Part shown: positions 17,501 through 26,704 of the stretch, in pieces
How positions within the stretch are numbered: position 1 is the stretch's first letter
Layout: the number at the start of each line of letters is the position of its first letter
Source: Anaerolineae bacterium
Lineage (GTDB): Bacteria > Chloroflexota > Anaerolineae > Aggregatilineales > Phototrophicaceae
Length of the DNA: 64,000 nt
Assembly (NCBI GenBank): GCA_022843385.1
Contig: JALHNT010000010.1
Coordinates: 100,385 to 164,384 of the forward strand
Direction: 5' to 3'
Position numbers and translations under genes: made by a program
The notes under the pieces: model-generated
Database searches by the model: none
What the model was told of the DNA's origin: nothing
Seen by the model: only the letters and a program-made list of their open reading frames with translations

Positions 17501-20500
17501 GACCCGGCGGCGAATGGTGTTCAACCGGGGATACCCGGTGTCACGGTTCAACTGTTCCGTGATGATGGCGATGGTGTTTTCGATGCGGGCGACACGCTGG
17601 TTGGCACCGATACTACCGATGCCAATGGTTTCTATCTGTTCGACAATATCGACCCGGCATTGCCAAATAACTACTTTGTGTTTATTCCGGGTACGAACTT
17701 CAACGCCACCAATCCGCTTGAGCTGCTCGTCAGCACGACGGGCAACGAAGGCGGTGAAACGCTGGATACCACCGTTGGCGCGGGAAATAGCGACAACGGT
17801 GTCGATAATGCCAATCCGATTGCCAATGGGATTGTGAGCAATGTAATCAATTTGGCAATCAATGGTGAACCCAGTGGCGAGAGCAACCTCAGCGGTGATC
17901 CGCTGGATGGCCCCTTCAGTCGTGGCGATCATGGCGAAGATGATAACAACAGCAATCTGACGGTGGATTTCGGCTTCACCAGCAGCCGCATGAGCCTGGG
18001 CAATCGCCTGTGGTTTGACCAGGGGGCTGCAGGCGCGGGATCACCGGGCTATAACGACGGCATCATTCAGCCGATTGAGTTGACCAACTTGCCGATGCCA
18101 AACGGCGTTGTTGTCAATCTGTATCTCGATGCCAATGATAATGGTGTGATTGACCCCGGTGAGAACACGGCTATCGCGACCACGACCACCTATACCAATC
18201 CGCTGAACGCAGCAGAGACGGGTTACTACCTGTTCGATAATCTGCAACAGGGGAACTACGTTGTTGAGGTCGCGCCAGTCAACTTCGCCGCACCGACAGC
18301 CGCTCAACCGGATGGCGGGGTGCTGTTTGACTATCTCAGCAGCACTGGCAACGGCACTGATGACAATGGCGCGACCGATAACGGGGACACCGGTATTGAT
18401 CCACCGACCGCGGCAGCGTATCAGACCGGTGGTGTCCGCAGCCCGATCATCCGACTGCGGCGCGATTTGGAAAGCACAACTGAAACCGATGATACGCCTA
18501 ATCCAACCACTGGCGCTCCCTATTTTGGCAATGGAGTCAGCGATCAGAACAGCGACTCGACGATTGACTTTGGCTTCTACCGCGAACGTTTGAGCATCGG
18601 CAATCGGGTGTGGGTTGACTCAAACAACAATGGAATCATTGACGCAACGGATGATCGTGATCCGGTGACGCCTGGTGTTCAAGGGCCAGGTCTGCCTAAT
18701 GTGGAAGTGCAGTTGATCGAAGACCGTAATCTGAATGGCATCTACGAGCCTGCGATTGATCTTGTCCGAGCCACCATGCTGACGGATGCCAACGGATACT
18801 ATCGCTTCGACGATGCGAATGTCCCGACCGGTGTTCGCCAACGCGATTACTTTGTGCGACTCACGCCGCAGAACTTCGATGTGGCTGGCGATCCGGCCTT
18901 TAACCTCATCAGCACGACAGGCAATGAAGGGGGCGGAACCCCTACCGAGACTGTTGACACTTCCGGCCCTGGCAACAGTGACAACGGTATTGATCGCGCC
19001 AATTACGCTGCGCAGGCAGATACGGTTAGTGGGACTGGCGGTATCTTCAGCAATGTGGTGCGGCTGCGGTACCTGAGTGAAGCGACAACCGAAACGGATG
19101 CGGGGCCGGGTGATCCGGGGGCGAATGTCACCAATAACAACAGCAATCTGACGATTGATTTTGGCCTGTTTGAGCCGCTGAGTCTGGGCAACCGCGTCTG
19201 GATTGATGATGGTGCAGGTACTACGCCGTTCAATGCCGGCTACAACGACGGTATTCTAAATGGTACGGAAGCCGGACGCGACGGCGTGCGGGTTGAACTG
19301 TACCGGGATGTGGATGGCGGCGGGATCGCGGTGGGCAACACGGCTTCACCGGATTTCCTCGGCTTTACGACTACCGCCAATGGCGGCTATTACCTGTTCG
19401 ATGGGCTGATCGCGGCTGATTATGTGGTGCATGTTGCTGCCAGCAATTTCCAGGCGGGCGGTGCGCTCAATGATGCCGTCTTGGGGCCGTTCCTGAGCAG
19501 CTTCGGCAATGAAGGTGGCGGAACCCCAACCCAGACGATTGACCATACGGATACAGTGACACTCAATGACAATGGTCAGGATGTGGCTGCGCCGGGGACT
19601 ACTGGTGTCAGCAGTAACCTGATCGCGCTGCGCTATGCCACGCAGCCGAGCGCTACTACCCCTCCAGATGACAGCGAGGCTGTGTCGGGTACAGGTCGTT
19701 GGAATGAAGAAGATCAGGACAGCAATCTGACGATCGACTTCGGTTTCAATCTGCCGCCGCTGAGCCTGGGTAATGTGGTCTGGCGCGATGATGGTGCGGG
19801 TAACCCTGCTCTTGGTAATGATGGCATTCAGAATAACGGAGAGCCGGGCATTACCAATGTACGGGTGCGTCTGTATCGCGATCTGGACGGTAATGGTGTG
19901 GTCAACCCCGGCGAAGACACGGGCATCACCCAGTTGACCGATGCCAACGGCTTCTACCTCTTCGGTAATCTGCCACCTGGTCGGTACATCGTCGGTGTTG
20001 ATCCGGAGAATTTCCAGCAGCCAGGCGGCGCGAACCCGACGGCCGGTGCCCTGTTTGAGATGGGCAGCAGCCGCGGTGCAGATGCGACTGAAACAGTGGA
20101 TCAGAACGCGCCGGCGACTTTCTCCGATAATGGCATTGACCAACCTGCGCCAGGGACGACGGGTGTGGTGAGCAATGTGTTCATCCTTAATCCAGTTGCC
20201 GGTGAACCGACAGGCGAACCGCTGGGACCGCTGGGACAGGGCAATCGTGGCGAGACTGATGCCCGCAGCAATCAAACGCTCGATTTCGGCTTCTTCCCGA
20301 TGTTCAGCATTGGCAATCGTGTCTGGCGCGACAATGGCGCTGGCGCTAACCGCTGGGACGGCATTCAGCAGGCCGGTGAGCCGGGGATCGGTGCAGTCGA
20401 AGTGCGGTTGTACTACAGCCCTACCGGCGCTTTTGTCCGCACGGCTGCTGGCGTGCCAGATATTGGCGCGATGCTCACTCGGCCAGAATGGGTGACGACC

Positions 20501-23500
20501 ACCAATGCCAATGGTTACTATCTGTTTGATGGCCTCCCGGCATCTGCTGGCACAGGGCGTTACTTTGTGTGGATTCCCAACACCAACTTTGACAATGCTG
20601 GCGATCCGCTGTTTGGGCTAGGCAGCAGCCCTGACCCGGCAGCCCCGCGCGATGAAGTGACTGATCTGGATGATAACGGTCTGGACGATACGTTCCCGAC
20701 TGTGCGTGGCATCGTCAGCCTTCCGGTTGAACTGACCCTGAACAACGAGCCGACTACCGAGGGCGATCTGGGGCCGGCCGGCCCACCGCCCGCTTATGGC
20801 CCGAACTCGCGCGGGTTCAACAATGAGTCCAACGGCAACAGCAACCTGACAATTGATTTTGGCTTCGACAGCATCCCGCTTAGTCTGGGCAACCGCGTCT
20901 GGTTTGACCCGAATAACAGCGGCACGATTGACGCCGGCGACGACTTCAATCTGGTCACCCCCGGCGATCAGCCCGGAATTCCGAACGTTCGTGTGCTTTT
21001 GTATCGCGATAATGGTGATGGTGTGTTCCAGCCCAATGCTGCTGATGGCACGCCGATTCTGACCACAACAACGGATGCCAATGGCTACTATCTGTTTGAG
21101 TCAGTGACCGGCGCGAGCGCCATGCTCTCTGGCGATGCGCTGCTGGATGACTACTGGGTAGTGATTGATGAGCTGGAATTCCGCATCGGTGGTGACCTGC
21201 GTGATTTCTACAGCAGCACGCTGCAAGCGCCGAACGACAACACACCGGCTGGGCGTACCGACAGCGACGATAATGGCATCAACAGCGCCAACCCGCAGGT
21301 CGGCGGTATTCGCAGCCCACTGATCCAACTACGGGCGTATGATGAACCCTTGCAGGCTGCTGTACCCAATCAGCCTTATCCGCCAACCGAGACCGACATT
21401 CCGACAGCCGGTTATGGCCCGAATGGGCGCGGCACGTTCAACCAGATCGACAGCGCCAGTGATCTGACAGTGGACTTTGGCTTCTTCAAACCATTGAGTA
21501 TCGGCAACCGGGTCTGGTTGGATGTTGATAACGATGGCATCCGAGACACCACTGAGGTTGGCATTGCGGGCGTCGAAGTTCGGCTGTGGCGTGATAATCC
21601 AACGGGCGCAACGCCGGGCGTGTTTGGCCCTGATGACATCCTCGACCCGCGCGTCGAACTGACCGATGCGAATGGATACTATCTGTTCGATGGGCTGATC
21701 CCTGGCACATACTTCGTCCAGATTCCGCCAGCCAACTTCACCGGACCGTTGACGAGCCTGAGCAGCAGCACACCGGATAATGTCGGTGCGCCGGGCAACC
21801 CGTCTGCACCGGATAACAATGATAACGGCATTGGCACGACGCCAGGGCCAGATGGCATCCTGAGCGGGCCGGTCACGTTGACGCTGATCAATAATCCGAT
21901 CAATGAAGCTGACTTCAGCGGCAATCCTGCCGATGGGCCGAGCTTCATCGGGAACTTCGGTGAAGTGGATAATGGCAGCGACTTGACCATCGACTTCGGC
22001 TTCACCGGTGCATTGATGAGTCTGGGTAACCGGGTGTGGTTCGATCCGAACAACAACGGCAACGTAGATGCTGGCGAAGTCGGGATCGCCAATGTCACCG
22101 TCAGCCTATATCGTGACAACGACAATAATGGACTGCCCGATGGCCCAGCCATTCGGGCGACCCTGACGGATGCGAGTGGCTACTATCTGTTCGAAGGTTT
22201 GACACCCGGTCGCTATCTGGTTGGCCTGAATAATGCCAATTTCAATGCTGGCGGCCCGCTGACCAGTCTGGTGAGTACAACCAACAGCAGCGGCATTGGC
22301 TCACCAGCTCCGGCTGACAACGAGATCGACAGTGATGCTAACCCGGCGAATAATCAAGATAATGGCATCGACCCGTTGAATGCCACCTATGGCTTGCTCA
22401 GTTCGAGCATTCTATTGGAGCGCGATCTTGAGAACGGGACTGAGACCGATCTAGGGACGTTAGGTGATGGGACTGGCGTTACGCCGATCAACAGCGAGTT
22501 GACCATAGACTTTGGCTTGTTTGTGCCGCAGAGCATCGGCAACCGAGTGTGGTTCGATACCGACAACAACGGTCTCATCAATGGCACTGAAGGTGGTGTT
22601 GCCGGGGTGACGGTACGGTTGTATCGCGATAACCCAACCGGTTTGACGCCGGGCGTGTTCGGCGCTGATGACTTCCTCGATCCGCGTGTCGAAGTGACTG
22701 ACGCCAATGGATACTATCTGTTTGATCGATTGGGTGATGGCACCTATTTCGTGCGGGTTGAGCCCCTGAACTTCCAGCCAGGGGGCGCACTCGTCGGCAC
22801 CAGCAGCACTACTGGCGCTGAAACAACGACGACGGCTGATACAAGTGGCACAGTGTTTAGCGACAATGGCGTGGATGATGTGGCACCACAAACCAATGGC
22901 ATTGTTAGCAATCCCATTGTCCTGTCTCGCACTAACTCACCAGTGGGCGAAACTGACCTGAGCGGTAATCCAGCAGATGGGCCGAACTCACGTGGAACGA
23001 GTGGTGAGGTGGATAACAACAGTAATCTGACGGTGGACTTTGGTTTCGTCAACGCACTGATGAGCCTGGGCAACCGGCTGTGGTACGACGTTAATCGTGA
23101 TGGCATTCGCGATGCGGCTGAACTGCCGGTGGCGGCTGCGGCCATCAGCCTCTACCGTGACAATGTGAATAACCTGAATGGGTCACCGGTGCCAGATGGT
23201 GTGCCGGATGGCGCGGCGATTGCGACGACCACCACTGATGCTAATGGCTACTATCTGTTCACCAACCTCGCTCCGGGGAACTACATCGTAGGCGTGGATG
23301 CAGTGAACTTTGGCCCGGGCCGTCCGCTGCTGGGTTATGGCAGCACGCTCACCGGGGCGGCGGATACGGATGATCGTGATAACGGGGTTGATAATCCTAA
23401 CCCGCCAATCAATGGCGTATTGAGCCGCACCGTCACGCTGGTGTTGAATAATGAGCCACCGGGCGAGACCGATCTTGGCCCTGGCGGAACCGGTGGCGCA

Positions 23501-26416
23501 ACCGATACGAACAGTAATCTGACGGTGGATATGGGCTTCTATCGGGCGTTGAGCCTGGGCAACCGGGTGTGGTTCGACCCCAACAACAACGGCTTGATCG
23601 ACGCCACCGAAGTGGGCATCTCTGGCGTGACAGTTCGCCTGTGGATTGATAATGGTGATGGTATCTTTGATCCCGTCACTGATACGAACACCGGATTGGC
23701 AGACGTGACTGATCCGCGTGGCTATTATCTCTTTGGCAATCTGCTGCCGGGTAGCTACTTCGTTCAGATCGAGGCGGGCAACTTTACTGGTGTGCTGAAT
23801 GGTTTCCAGAGCAGCACGGTCGATGATACTGGGGCAACAGTCGATAGCACAGATAATGGTCAGGGCACAGCACCAGATGCTACTAATGGTATCGTGAGCA
23901 ACCTGATTGCTCTGGCGGAGACTACTGCTCCCGTTGGTGAAAGTGACAATAGCGGAGATGTTCTGGACGGGCCGTACTTCCGTGGGGTCAACGGTGAAGC
24001 GGATAACAGCAGCAACCTGACCGTAGATTTCGGTTTCAATGCGCCATCGTTAAGCCTGGGCAATCGTGTCTGGCGTGATAATGGCGCAGGCGGCGGTGTT
24101 GCCAATGATGGCTTGATCAATGGCACTGAACCTGGTGTGGATGGTGTTGTCGTCGGGCTGTATGCGTCGGATGCAGCGGGTAATCCTGTTGGGCCGGCTC
24201 TCAGAACCGACACTACATCCAATGGTGGTTACTATTTGTTTGAAGGGTTGCCTCCTGGCGCCTATGTGGTAAGGGTTGAATCGTCGAACTTCCAGACTGG
24301 TGGGCCGCTGTTCGGCCTGGTTAGCAGCACTGGTGGAGATGCAACCGAAACAAATGACACCGATGGCGCTGTCTTCAGCGACAACGGTATCGACAATCCT
24401 AGCCCGGCGACCAATGGCGTTCTGAGCAACCGGATTGTTCTGGCACCAGGCACCGAGCCGGCTACCGAAACTGATCTCGAACCGGGGGTCGGCGACGGAA
24501 TGGGTGTGACGCCGGATAACAGCAACCTGACGATTGACTTCGGGTTCCTGCAACGCTTTGACCTGGGCGACAATCCGAACACAGGTGGGAATAACTATGG
24601 CACCATCATCGCCGGTGACGGGCCGCGCCATCTGATTGTCTCCAATCTATACCTGGGTAATCTGGTTGATGATGAAAACGATGGTCAGCCTAACCTGGGC
24701 GCTGATGGCGACGATGTGGCGGGGACGCCGGACGACGAAGATGGCGTGACTTTCCCGCAGTTTGTGGCTGGAAGCACGCAGAATGTTGAAGTGCGCGTGG
24801 TCAATACGACTGGTCAACCAGCCAATCTGATCGTCTGGATTGACTTCAACAAGGATGGTACGTTCCAGGCCAGCGAAGGCTTTGCAGTGACTGTGCCGTC
24901 TGCGCCGGGAACGCAAGTTGTTCAGGTGCCGGTTGTGGTGCCGATTGATGCGGATCAGCCAGGCGTGTTGAACCGGGTGGAGACGTATGCACGTGTACGC
25001 CTGACGACGGATCCGCTGACTACCGGTGATCCGACCGATCCTGCGGCATCGCGTCCGAATGGTGCGTCGAACGGAGAAGTTGAAGACTATCTGATCCCAC
25101 AAATCGACCCGCCTGGTCTGGCAATCCAGAAGACTGATAACCTGAATTCGATAGTGGTGGGGCAGACGACAACATACATCATTACCATCAGCAACAGTGG
25201 TACACCGTTGGTCAATCAAGAGTTCTTTGACGACGTGCCCACTGCAGATCCTGATGGCTTTGATCCAGCCTCAATCACCTGGACCTGTACAGCGACCGGT
25301 GGCGCGAGCTGTTTATCTGGTCAACCGGCTGGCACACCCTCCAGCGGGACAGGTGCGCCAATCCGAGAGTTCGTGGATATGCCACGCGACTCACGGATCG
25401 AGTATCGCGTGACAGCGCGTGTACGGCTCAACCATCAGGCTGCGACTATCACCAATGAAGCGATCATCTCCCGTGGTACTGCGCTTGAACGCCGCGATGA
25501 TGATGTCAATGGCGTAATCTTTGATCCGCCATTCGGCGTCAAGACCGGCGTATGGTTGGGAGGTAATCTGGTTCGCTGGACGATGACGTGGCAAAACACG
25601 GGTGGGCGGCAGGCAGCAACGGTTACAGATACGTTACAACCTGGACAGACTTTCGCAGGAAACCTGACTTGTACCGCATTTGACTCAGATCCAGCCAATC
25701 CGGCAGTCGGAAGCGATACCAGTTTCTGCTTGTATTCTGCCGCAACCAATACCATTACCTGGTCAGGAAACATCGACACGGGTCTGCCCAATCGAGTTGA
25801 GATTTCTTTTGATGTGACGGTAGCCGGCGATGGCACTTACACGAATGTAGGAACGATTACAGTTGGACCTGATGTTCAATCCGCAACAGGTGTTGTGACG
25901 GTTGGGAATGCGACGCCAGTTCCGCCACCGGGTGGAGCGCTGCAATCGCTGTCCATCATCAAGACGGGCTTCCCTGGTTTTGTGAAACCGGGCGATGAAG
26001 TTGCCTGGACAATCACGGTTACTAATCCGAATTCAGCGCCGGTCGACAATGTGCTGGTGACGGACAATGTGCCGGGCGAACTTGAAATCATTGGCACCTC
26101 GGCCAGCGTGGGGCAGGTGACTGTTAATGGTCAGGAAGTTCGCTTTACACTCACTAGCTTGGGAGCGAACAGCAGCGCCACCATAACGATCCGTACACGA
26201 GTTAAGCGCGATGTCAAAGCGTCGGTCATAACTAACAGTGCCAATATGGCCGCATCAGTAGCATCAGCACAGGTGACGGTGGTGAGCGAGCTACCGGCTA
26301 CCGGAGAGACGCCAGTATGGGCGACTGTGCTGCGGACGCTGCTGGTTGTTGCTGGTATCGCCCTGCTCCTAGTGCTTGGCCGACATGTACGACTGCGACG
26401 ACAAACGCCACTCTGA
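14507..26416 (+). CDS. Giant SdrD-type repeat surface protein with LPATG sorting signal
   Basis: A roughly 3,970-residue secreted protein. I start it at the ATG at 14507 (AAGGTG ten bp upstream), which gives a classical signal peptide (basic start, hydrophobic core, ALGQA cleavage region); the frame stays open upstream to 14408. Domains in order: DUF11-like/isopeptide-type beta domains (about 14630-17430), thirteen SdrD_B-type Ca-binding repeats (17435-24555) each opening with S(L/I)GNRVW and closing with NLT(V/I)DFGF, a GEVED-type domain (DEDGVTFP to NGEVEDYLIP), three DUF11-like domains, then LPATGE, a hydrophobic helix and a basic tail. It should be exported by Sec and anchored by a sortase, acting as an adhesin or surface-layer stalk. 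No sortase gene is in the window. Confidence 0.93.
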   Translation: MAFSKMISGQRLGMALLSLVLVLMLLALGLTPALGQANALNLSRVFVIPVDPNTAVMQTGQQIVYNLQFSCNSLTGPCGALTIENQLPTGEYIENVVVSNLPVGYTWSYDPVTGLLVINRANFLDGTSGEALVTFTIRNEPPSSIPFVIGTQGQVAIDPGPVVLPDQPINIQDPVFSWQLSKVRTDPPGAVPPVPDEPVTYRISLCPPAGVTTGLVALESITFTDPILANAVVVDSGGGTFIAGSPNRVVWTDTNGWSVAQGCFNRNLTLLFPSPTFGSGSPITNTATATVDYQIVDTPNVGVGVGPGTTPAENLGTVTGTANVNKLGTASDYDGDTVPEIPQNGRERFFLSPSIGSNTNGGFTQYVLTDAIDNELQVTDIRSGTWSPSFPTNFTRDGVTVQGGVRAVITYSTDGGATFPFTVGTVNGNAETNFPAPVPNITHVRWTFQYDNPYDGAATFSDGVPRVFTITRPPQVLAVPVTAATPPKVVAAFNIAYDNCVTLNYTIGGTPGSASDCAQVEIVNTAITVLDTRKQVIGRLERNPDTGLYDQYFAGTGNIKPTDIVVYEVQLILSENSAADLVNPVIIDDLSPDTTFVLFTDPHITVALPFPNTTNAQFSASIPPGEQVQPAFTGGTQLAWRWTGANATTFTRPTAPGDPNKTITVRYLARVNDGVPPGIEQNTASFLADSAEIRCVPPSVRFIDGAGGGIDGNPVTDEGCRIVNNTTVVAAVNLVSRKWVRNQNYQSVLAAANRFIDSTTFLPSATCEINDNGTPGNPADDWTRFPCVAQGFPENDNDNFEDFEYLLQITNEGNVPGDDYYLYDVLPYVGDTGSGGPLSGTPRASEFRVILTGPIIVDNAPAGTIIEYNTSNNPCRPEVGVTAGCAATPWTTSIADARSFRIRFQGGTQLAPAQTMLFRVPMRIPLGPPTVTGADIPQSREISWNSFGQTITNTATLQRQLTSEPRKVGIIIPDRLSIGNRVWFDGNDNGRLDATDDYDPAANGVQPGIPGVTVQLFRDDGDGVFDAGDTLVGTDTTDANGFYLFDNIDPALPNNYFVFIPGTNFNATNPLELLVSTTGNEGGETLDTTVGAGNSDNGVDNANPIANGIVSNVINLAINGEPSGESNLSGDPLDGPFSRGDHGEDDNNSNLTVDFGFTSSRMSLGNRLWFDQGAAGAGSPGYNDGIIQPIELTNLPMPNGVVVNLYLDANDNGVIDPGENTAIATTTTYTNPLNAAETGYYLFDNLQQGNYVVEVAPVNFAAPTAAQPDGGVLFDYLSSTGNGTDDNGATDNGDTGIDPPTAAAYQTGGVRSPIIRLRRDLESTTETDDTPNPTTGAPYFGNGVSDQNSDSTIDFGFYRERLSIGNRVWVDSNNNGIIDATDDRDPVTPGVQGPGLPNVEVQLIEDRNLNGIYEPAIDLVRATMLTDANGYYRFDDANVPTGVRQRDYFVRLTPQNFDVAGDPAFNLISTTGNEGGGTPTETVDTSGPGNSDNGIDRANYAAQADTVSGTGGIFSNVVRLRYLSEATTETDAGPGDPGANVTNNNSNLTIDFGLFEPLSLGNRVWIDDGAGTTPFNAGYNDGILNGTEAGRDGVRVELYRDVDGGGIAVGNTASPDFLGFTTTANGGYYLFDGLIAADYVVHVAASNFQAGGALNDAVLGPFLSSFGNEGGGTPTQTIDHTDTVTLNDNGQDVAAPGTTGVSSNLIALRYATQPSATTPPDDSEAVSGTGRWNEEDQDSNLTIDFGFNLPPLSLGNVVWRDDGAGNPALGNDGIQNNGEPGITNVRVRLYRDLDGNGVVNPGEDTGITQLTDANGFYLFGNLPPGRYIVGVDPENFQQPGGANPTAGALFEMGSSRGADATETVDQNAPATFSDNGIDQPAPGTTGVVSNVFILNPVAGEPTGEPLGPLGQGNRGETDARSNQTLDFGFFPMFSIGNRVWRDNGAGANRWDGIQQAGEPGIGAVEVRLYYSPTGAFVRTAAGVPDIGAMLTRPEWVTTTNANGYYLFDGLPASAGTGRYFVWIPNTNFDNAGDPLFGLGSSPDPAAPRDEVTDLDDNGLDDTFPTVRGIVSLPVELTLNNEPTTEGDLGPAGPPPAYGPNSRGFNNESNGNSNLTIDFGFDSIPLSLGNRVWFDPNNSGTIDAGDDFNLVTPGDQPGIPNVRVLLYRDNGDGVFQPNAADGTPILTTTTDANGYYLFESVTGASAMLSGDALLDDYWVVIDELEFRIGGDLRDFYSSTLQAPNDNTPAGRTDSDDNGINSANPQVGGIRSPLIQLRAYDEPLQAAVPNQPYPPTETDIPTAGYGPNGRGTFNQIDSASDLTVDFGFFKPLSIGNRVWLDVDNDGIRDTTEVGIAGVEVRLWRDNPTGATPGVFGPDDILDPRVELTDANGYYLFDGLIPGTYFVQIPPANFTGPLTSLSSSTPDNVGAPGNPSAPDNNDNGIGTTPGPDGILSGPVTLTLINNPINEADFSGNPADGPSFIGNFGEVDNGSDLTIDFGFTGALMSLGNRVWFDPNNNGNVDAGEVGIANVTVSLYRDNDNNGLPDGPAIRATLTDASGYYLFEGLTPGRYLVGLNNANFNAGGPLTSLVSTTNSSGIGSPAPADNEIDSDANPANNQDNGIDPLNATYGLLSSSILLERDLENGTETDLGTLGDGTGVTPINSELTIDFGLFVPQSIGNRVWFDTDNNGLINGTEGGVAGVTVRLYRDNPTGLTPGVFGADDFLDPRVEVTDANGYYLFDRLGDGTYFVRVEPLNFQPGGALVGTSSTTGAETTTTADTSGTVFSDNGVDDVAPQTNGIVSNPIVLSRTNSPVGETDLSGNPADGPNSRGTSGEVDNNSNLTVDFGFVNALMSLGNRLWYDVNRDGIRDAAELPVAAAAISLYRDNVNNLNGSPVPDGVPDGAAIATTTTDANGYYLFTNLAPGNYIVGVDAVNFGPGRPLLGYGSTLTGAADTDDRDNGVDNPNPPINGVLSRTVTLVLNNEPPGETDLGPGGTGGATDTNSNLTVDMGFYRALSLGNRVWFDPNNNGLIDATEVGISGVTVRLWIDNGDGIFDPVTDTNTGLADVTDPRGYYLFGNLLPGSYFVQIEAGNFTGVLNGFQSSTVDDTGATVDSTDNGQGTAPDATNGIVSNLIALAETTAPVGESDNSGDVLDGPYFRGVNGEADNSSNLTVDFGFNAPSLSLGNRVWRDNGAGGGVANDGLINGTEPGVDGVVVGLYASDAAGNPVGPALRTDTTSNGGYYLFEGLPPGAYVVRVESSNFQTGGPLFGLVSSTGGDATETNDTDGAVFSDNGIDNPSPATNGVLSNRIVLAPGTEPATETDLEPGVGDGMGVTPDNSNLTIDFGFLQRFDLGDNPNTGGNNYGTIIAGDGPRHLIVSNLYLGNLVDDENDGQPNLGADGDDVAGTPDDEDGVTFPQFVAGSTQNVEVRVVNTTGQPANLIVWIDFNKDGTFQASEGFAVTVPSAPGTQVVQVPVVVPIDADQPGVLNRVETYARVRLTTDPLTTGDPTDPAASRPNGASNGEVEDYLIPQIDPPGLAIQKTDNLNSIVVGQTTTYIITISNSGTPLVNQEFFDDVPTADPDGFDPASITWTCTATGGASCLSGQPAGTPSSGTGAPIREFVDMPRDSRIEYRVTARVRLNHQAATITNEAIISRGTALERRDDDVNGVIFDPPFGVKTGVWLGGNLVRWTMTWQNTGGRQAATVTDTLQPGQTFAGNLTCTAFDSDPANPAVGSDTSFCLYSAATNTITWSGNIDTGLPNRVEISFDVTVAGDGTYTNVGTITVGPDVQSATGVVTVGNATPVPPPGGALQSLSIIKTGFPGFVKPGDEVAWTITVTNPNSAPVDNVLVTDNVPGELEIIGTSASVGQVTVNGQEVRFTLTSLGANSSATITIRTRVKRDVKASVITNSANMAASVASAQVTVVSELPATGETPVWATVLRTLLVVAGIALLLVLGRHVRLRRQTPL
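17435..24555 (+). repeat. Array of 13 SdrD_B-type coding repeats
   Basis: Units start (AGC/AGT of the S-L/I-G-N motif) at 17435, 17993, 18593, 19181, 19763, 20306, 20882, 21497, 22019, 22532, 23063, 23552 and 24053. Unit lengths run from 489 to 615 bp and shrink toward the 3' end. Shared blocks are GNRVWFDPNNNG, a linker to V(T/R)VRLYRD, TDANGYYLFDGL, NF..GG.L, DNG(I/V)D and SNLTVDFGF. The DNA is diverged enough that units are not exact repeats. Repeats 8/10/12 and 9/11/13 are more alike within each set than to their direct neighbours. Confidence 0.9.
26291..26413 (+). other. LPXTG-type cell wall sorting signal
   Basis: CTACCGGCTACCGGA at 26291-26305 encodes LPATG, followed by ETP, a ~20-residue hydrophobic helix (about ATVLRTLLVVAGIALLLVLG) and the basic tail RHVRLRRQTPL. 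The order motif, helix, positive charge is the tripartite sortase signal. Confidence 0.85.
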
Positions 26417-26436
26417 TTTGTTACTGTAGTTTGTTA

Positions 26437-26469
26437 AGGGGCCAGCAAAAGACTGGCCTCTTTTGTTTG
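26437..26469 (+). terminator. Rho-independent terminator of the giant surface-protein gene
   Basis: AGGGGCCAG (26437-26445) pairs with CTGGCCTCT (26453-26461) around a 7-nt A-rich loop, followed directly by TTTTGTTT. One G-T wobble in the stem. It lies 20 bp after the stop codon. Confidence 0.85.
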
Positions 26470-26557
26470 GCATCTGAGGGAACCCTTGCGGTCTAGAGTA
26501 TTCAGGTTGAATGCCCGGAAGACAGAGCAGACTTTTCAGCCAATGTGATTCAGGCAA

Positions 26558-26584
26558 CAAAAAACCCACTCATCATGAGTGGGT
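26558..26584 (-). terminator. Rho-independent terminator of tRNA-Arg
   Basis: On the minus strand, ACCCACTCAT pairs perfectly with ATGAGTGGGT (plus-strand 26564-26584) and is followed by a run of six T. It sits 4 bp downstream of the tRNA 3' end. Confidence 0.85.
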
Positions 26585-26588
26585 CTTA

Positions 26589-26660
26589 TGCCCCCGACAG
26601 GACTCGAACCTGTGCCTCAGCCTCCGGAGGGCCGCGCTCTATCCACTGAGCTACGGGGGC
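26589..26660 (-). tRNA. tRNA-Arg (anticodon CCG)
   Basis: Minus-strand cloverleaf: acceptor GCCCCCG pairs with CGGGGGC, discriminator A at 26589, D-arm GCTC/GAGC, and anticodon stem CGGCC/GGCTG enclosing the loop CTCCGGA, so the anticodon is CCG reading CGG codons. The T-arm is ACAGG-TTCGAGT-CCTGT. CCA is not encoded. A terminator follows and a promoter precedes it, so it is a single-gene transcription unit. Confidence 0.95.
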
Positions 26661-26670
26661 AACTGCCTTT

Positions 26671-26699
26671 ATCCTAACAGATATTTGTTCACGCCACAA
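26671..26699 (-). promoter_or_regulatory. Promoter of tRNA-Arg
   Basis: On the minus strand TTGTGG (26694-26699) and TAGGAT (26671-26676) are spaced by 17 bp, with TGT directly before the -10 (extended -10). The -10 lies 10 bp before the first tRNA base. Confidence 0.5.
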
Positions 26700-26704
26700 G
26701 AGGG

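Noticed and set aside
14633..25219. Numerous 70-320-codon minus-strand frames opposite the giant surface-protein gene
   Set aside because: They repeat with the SdrD units and mirror their codon usage, and none carries a credible start or domain.
26471..26557. Gap between the two terminators as a possible small gene or attachment site
   Set aside because: A short frame spans the tRNA but has no coding features, and no direct repeat of the tRNA 3' end or integrase was found.
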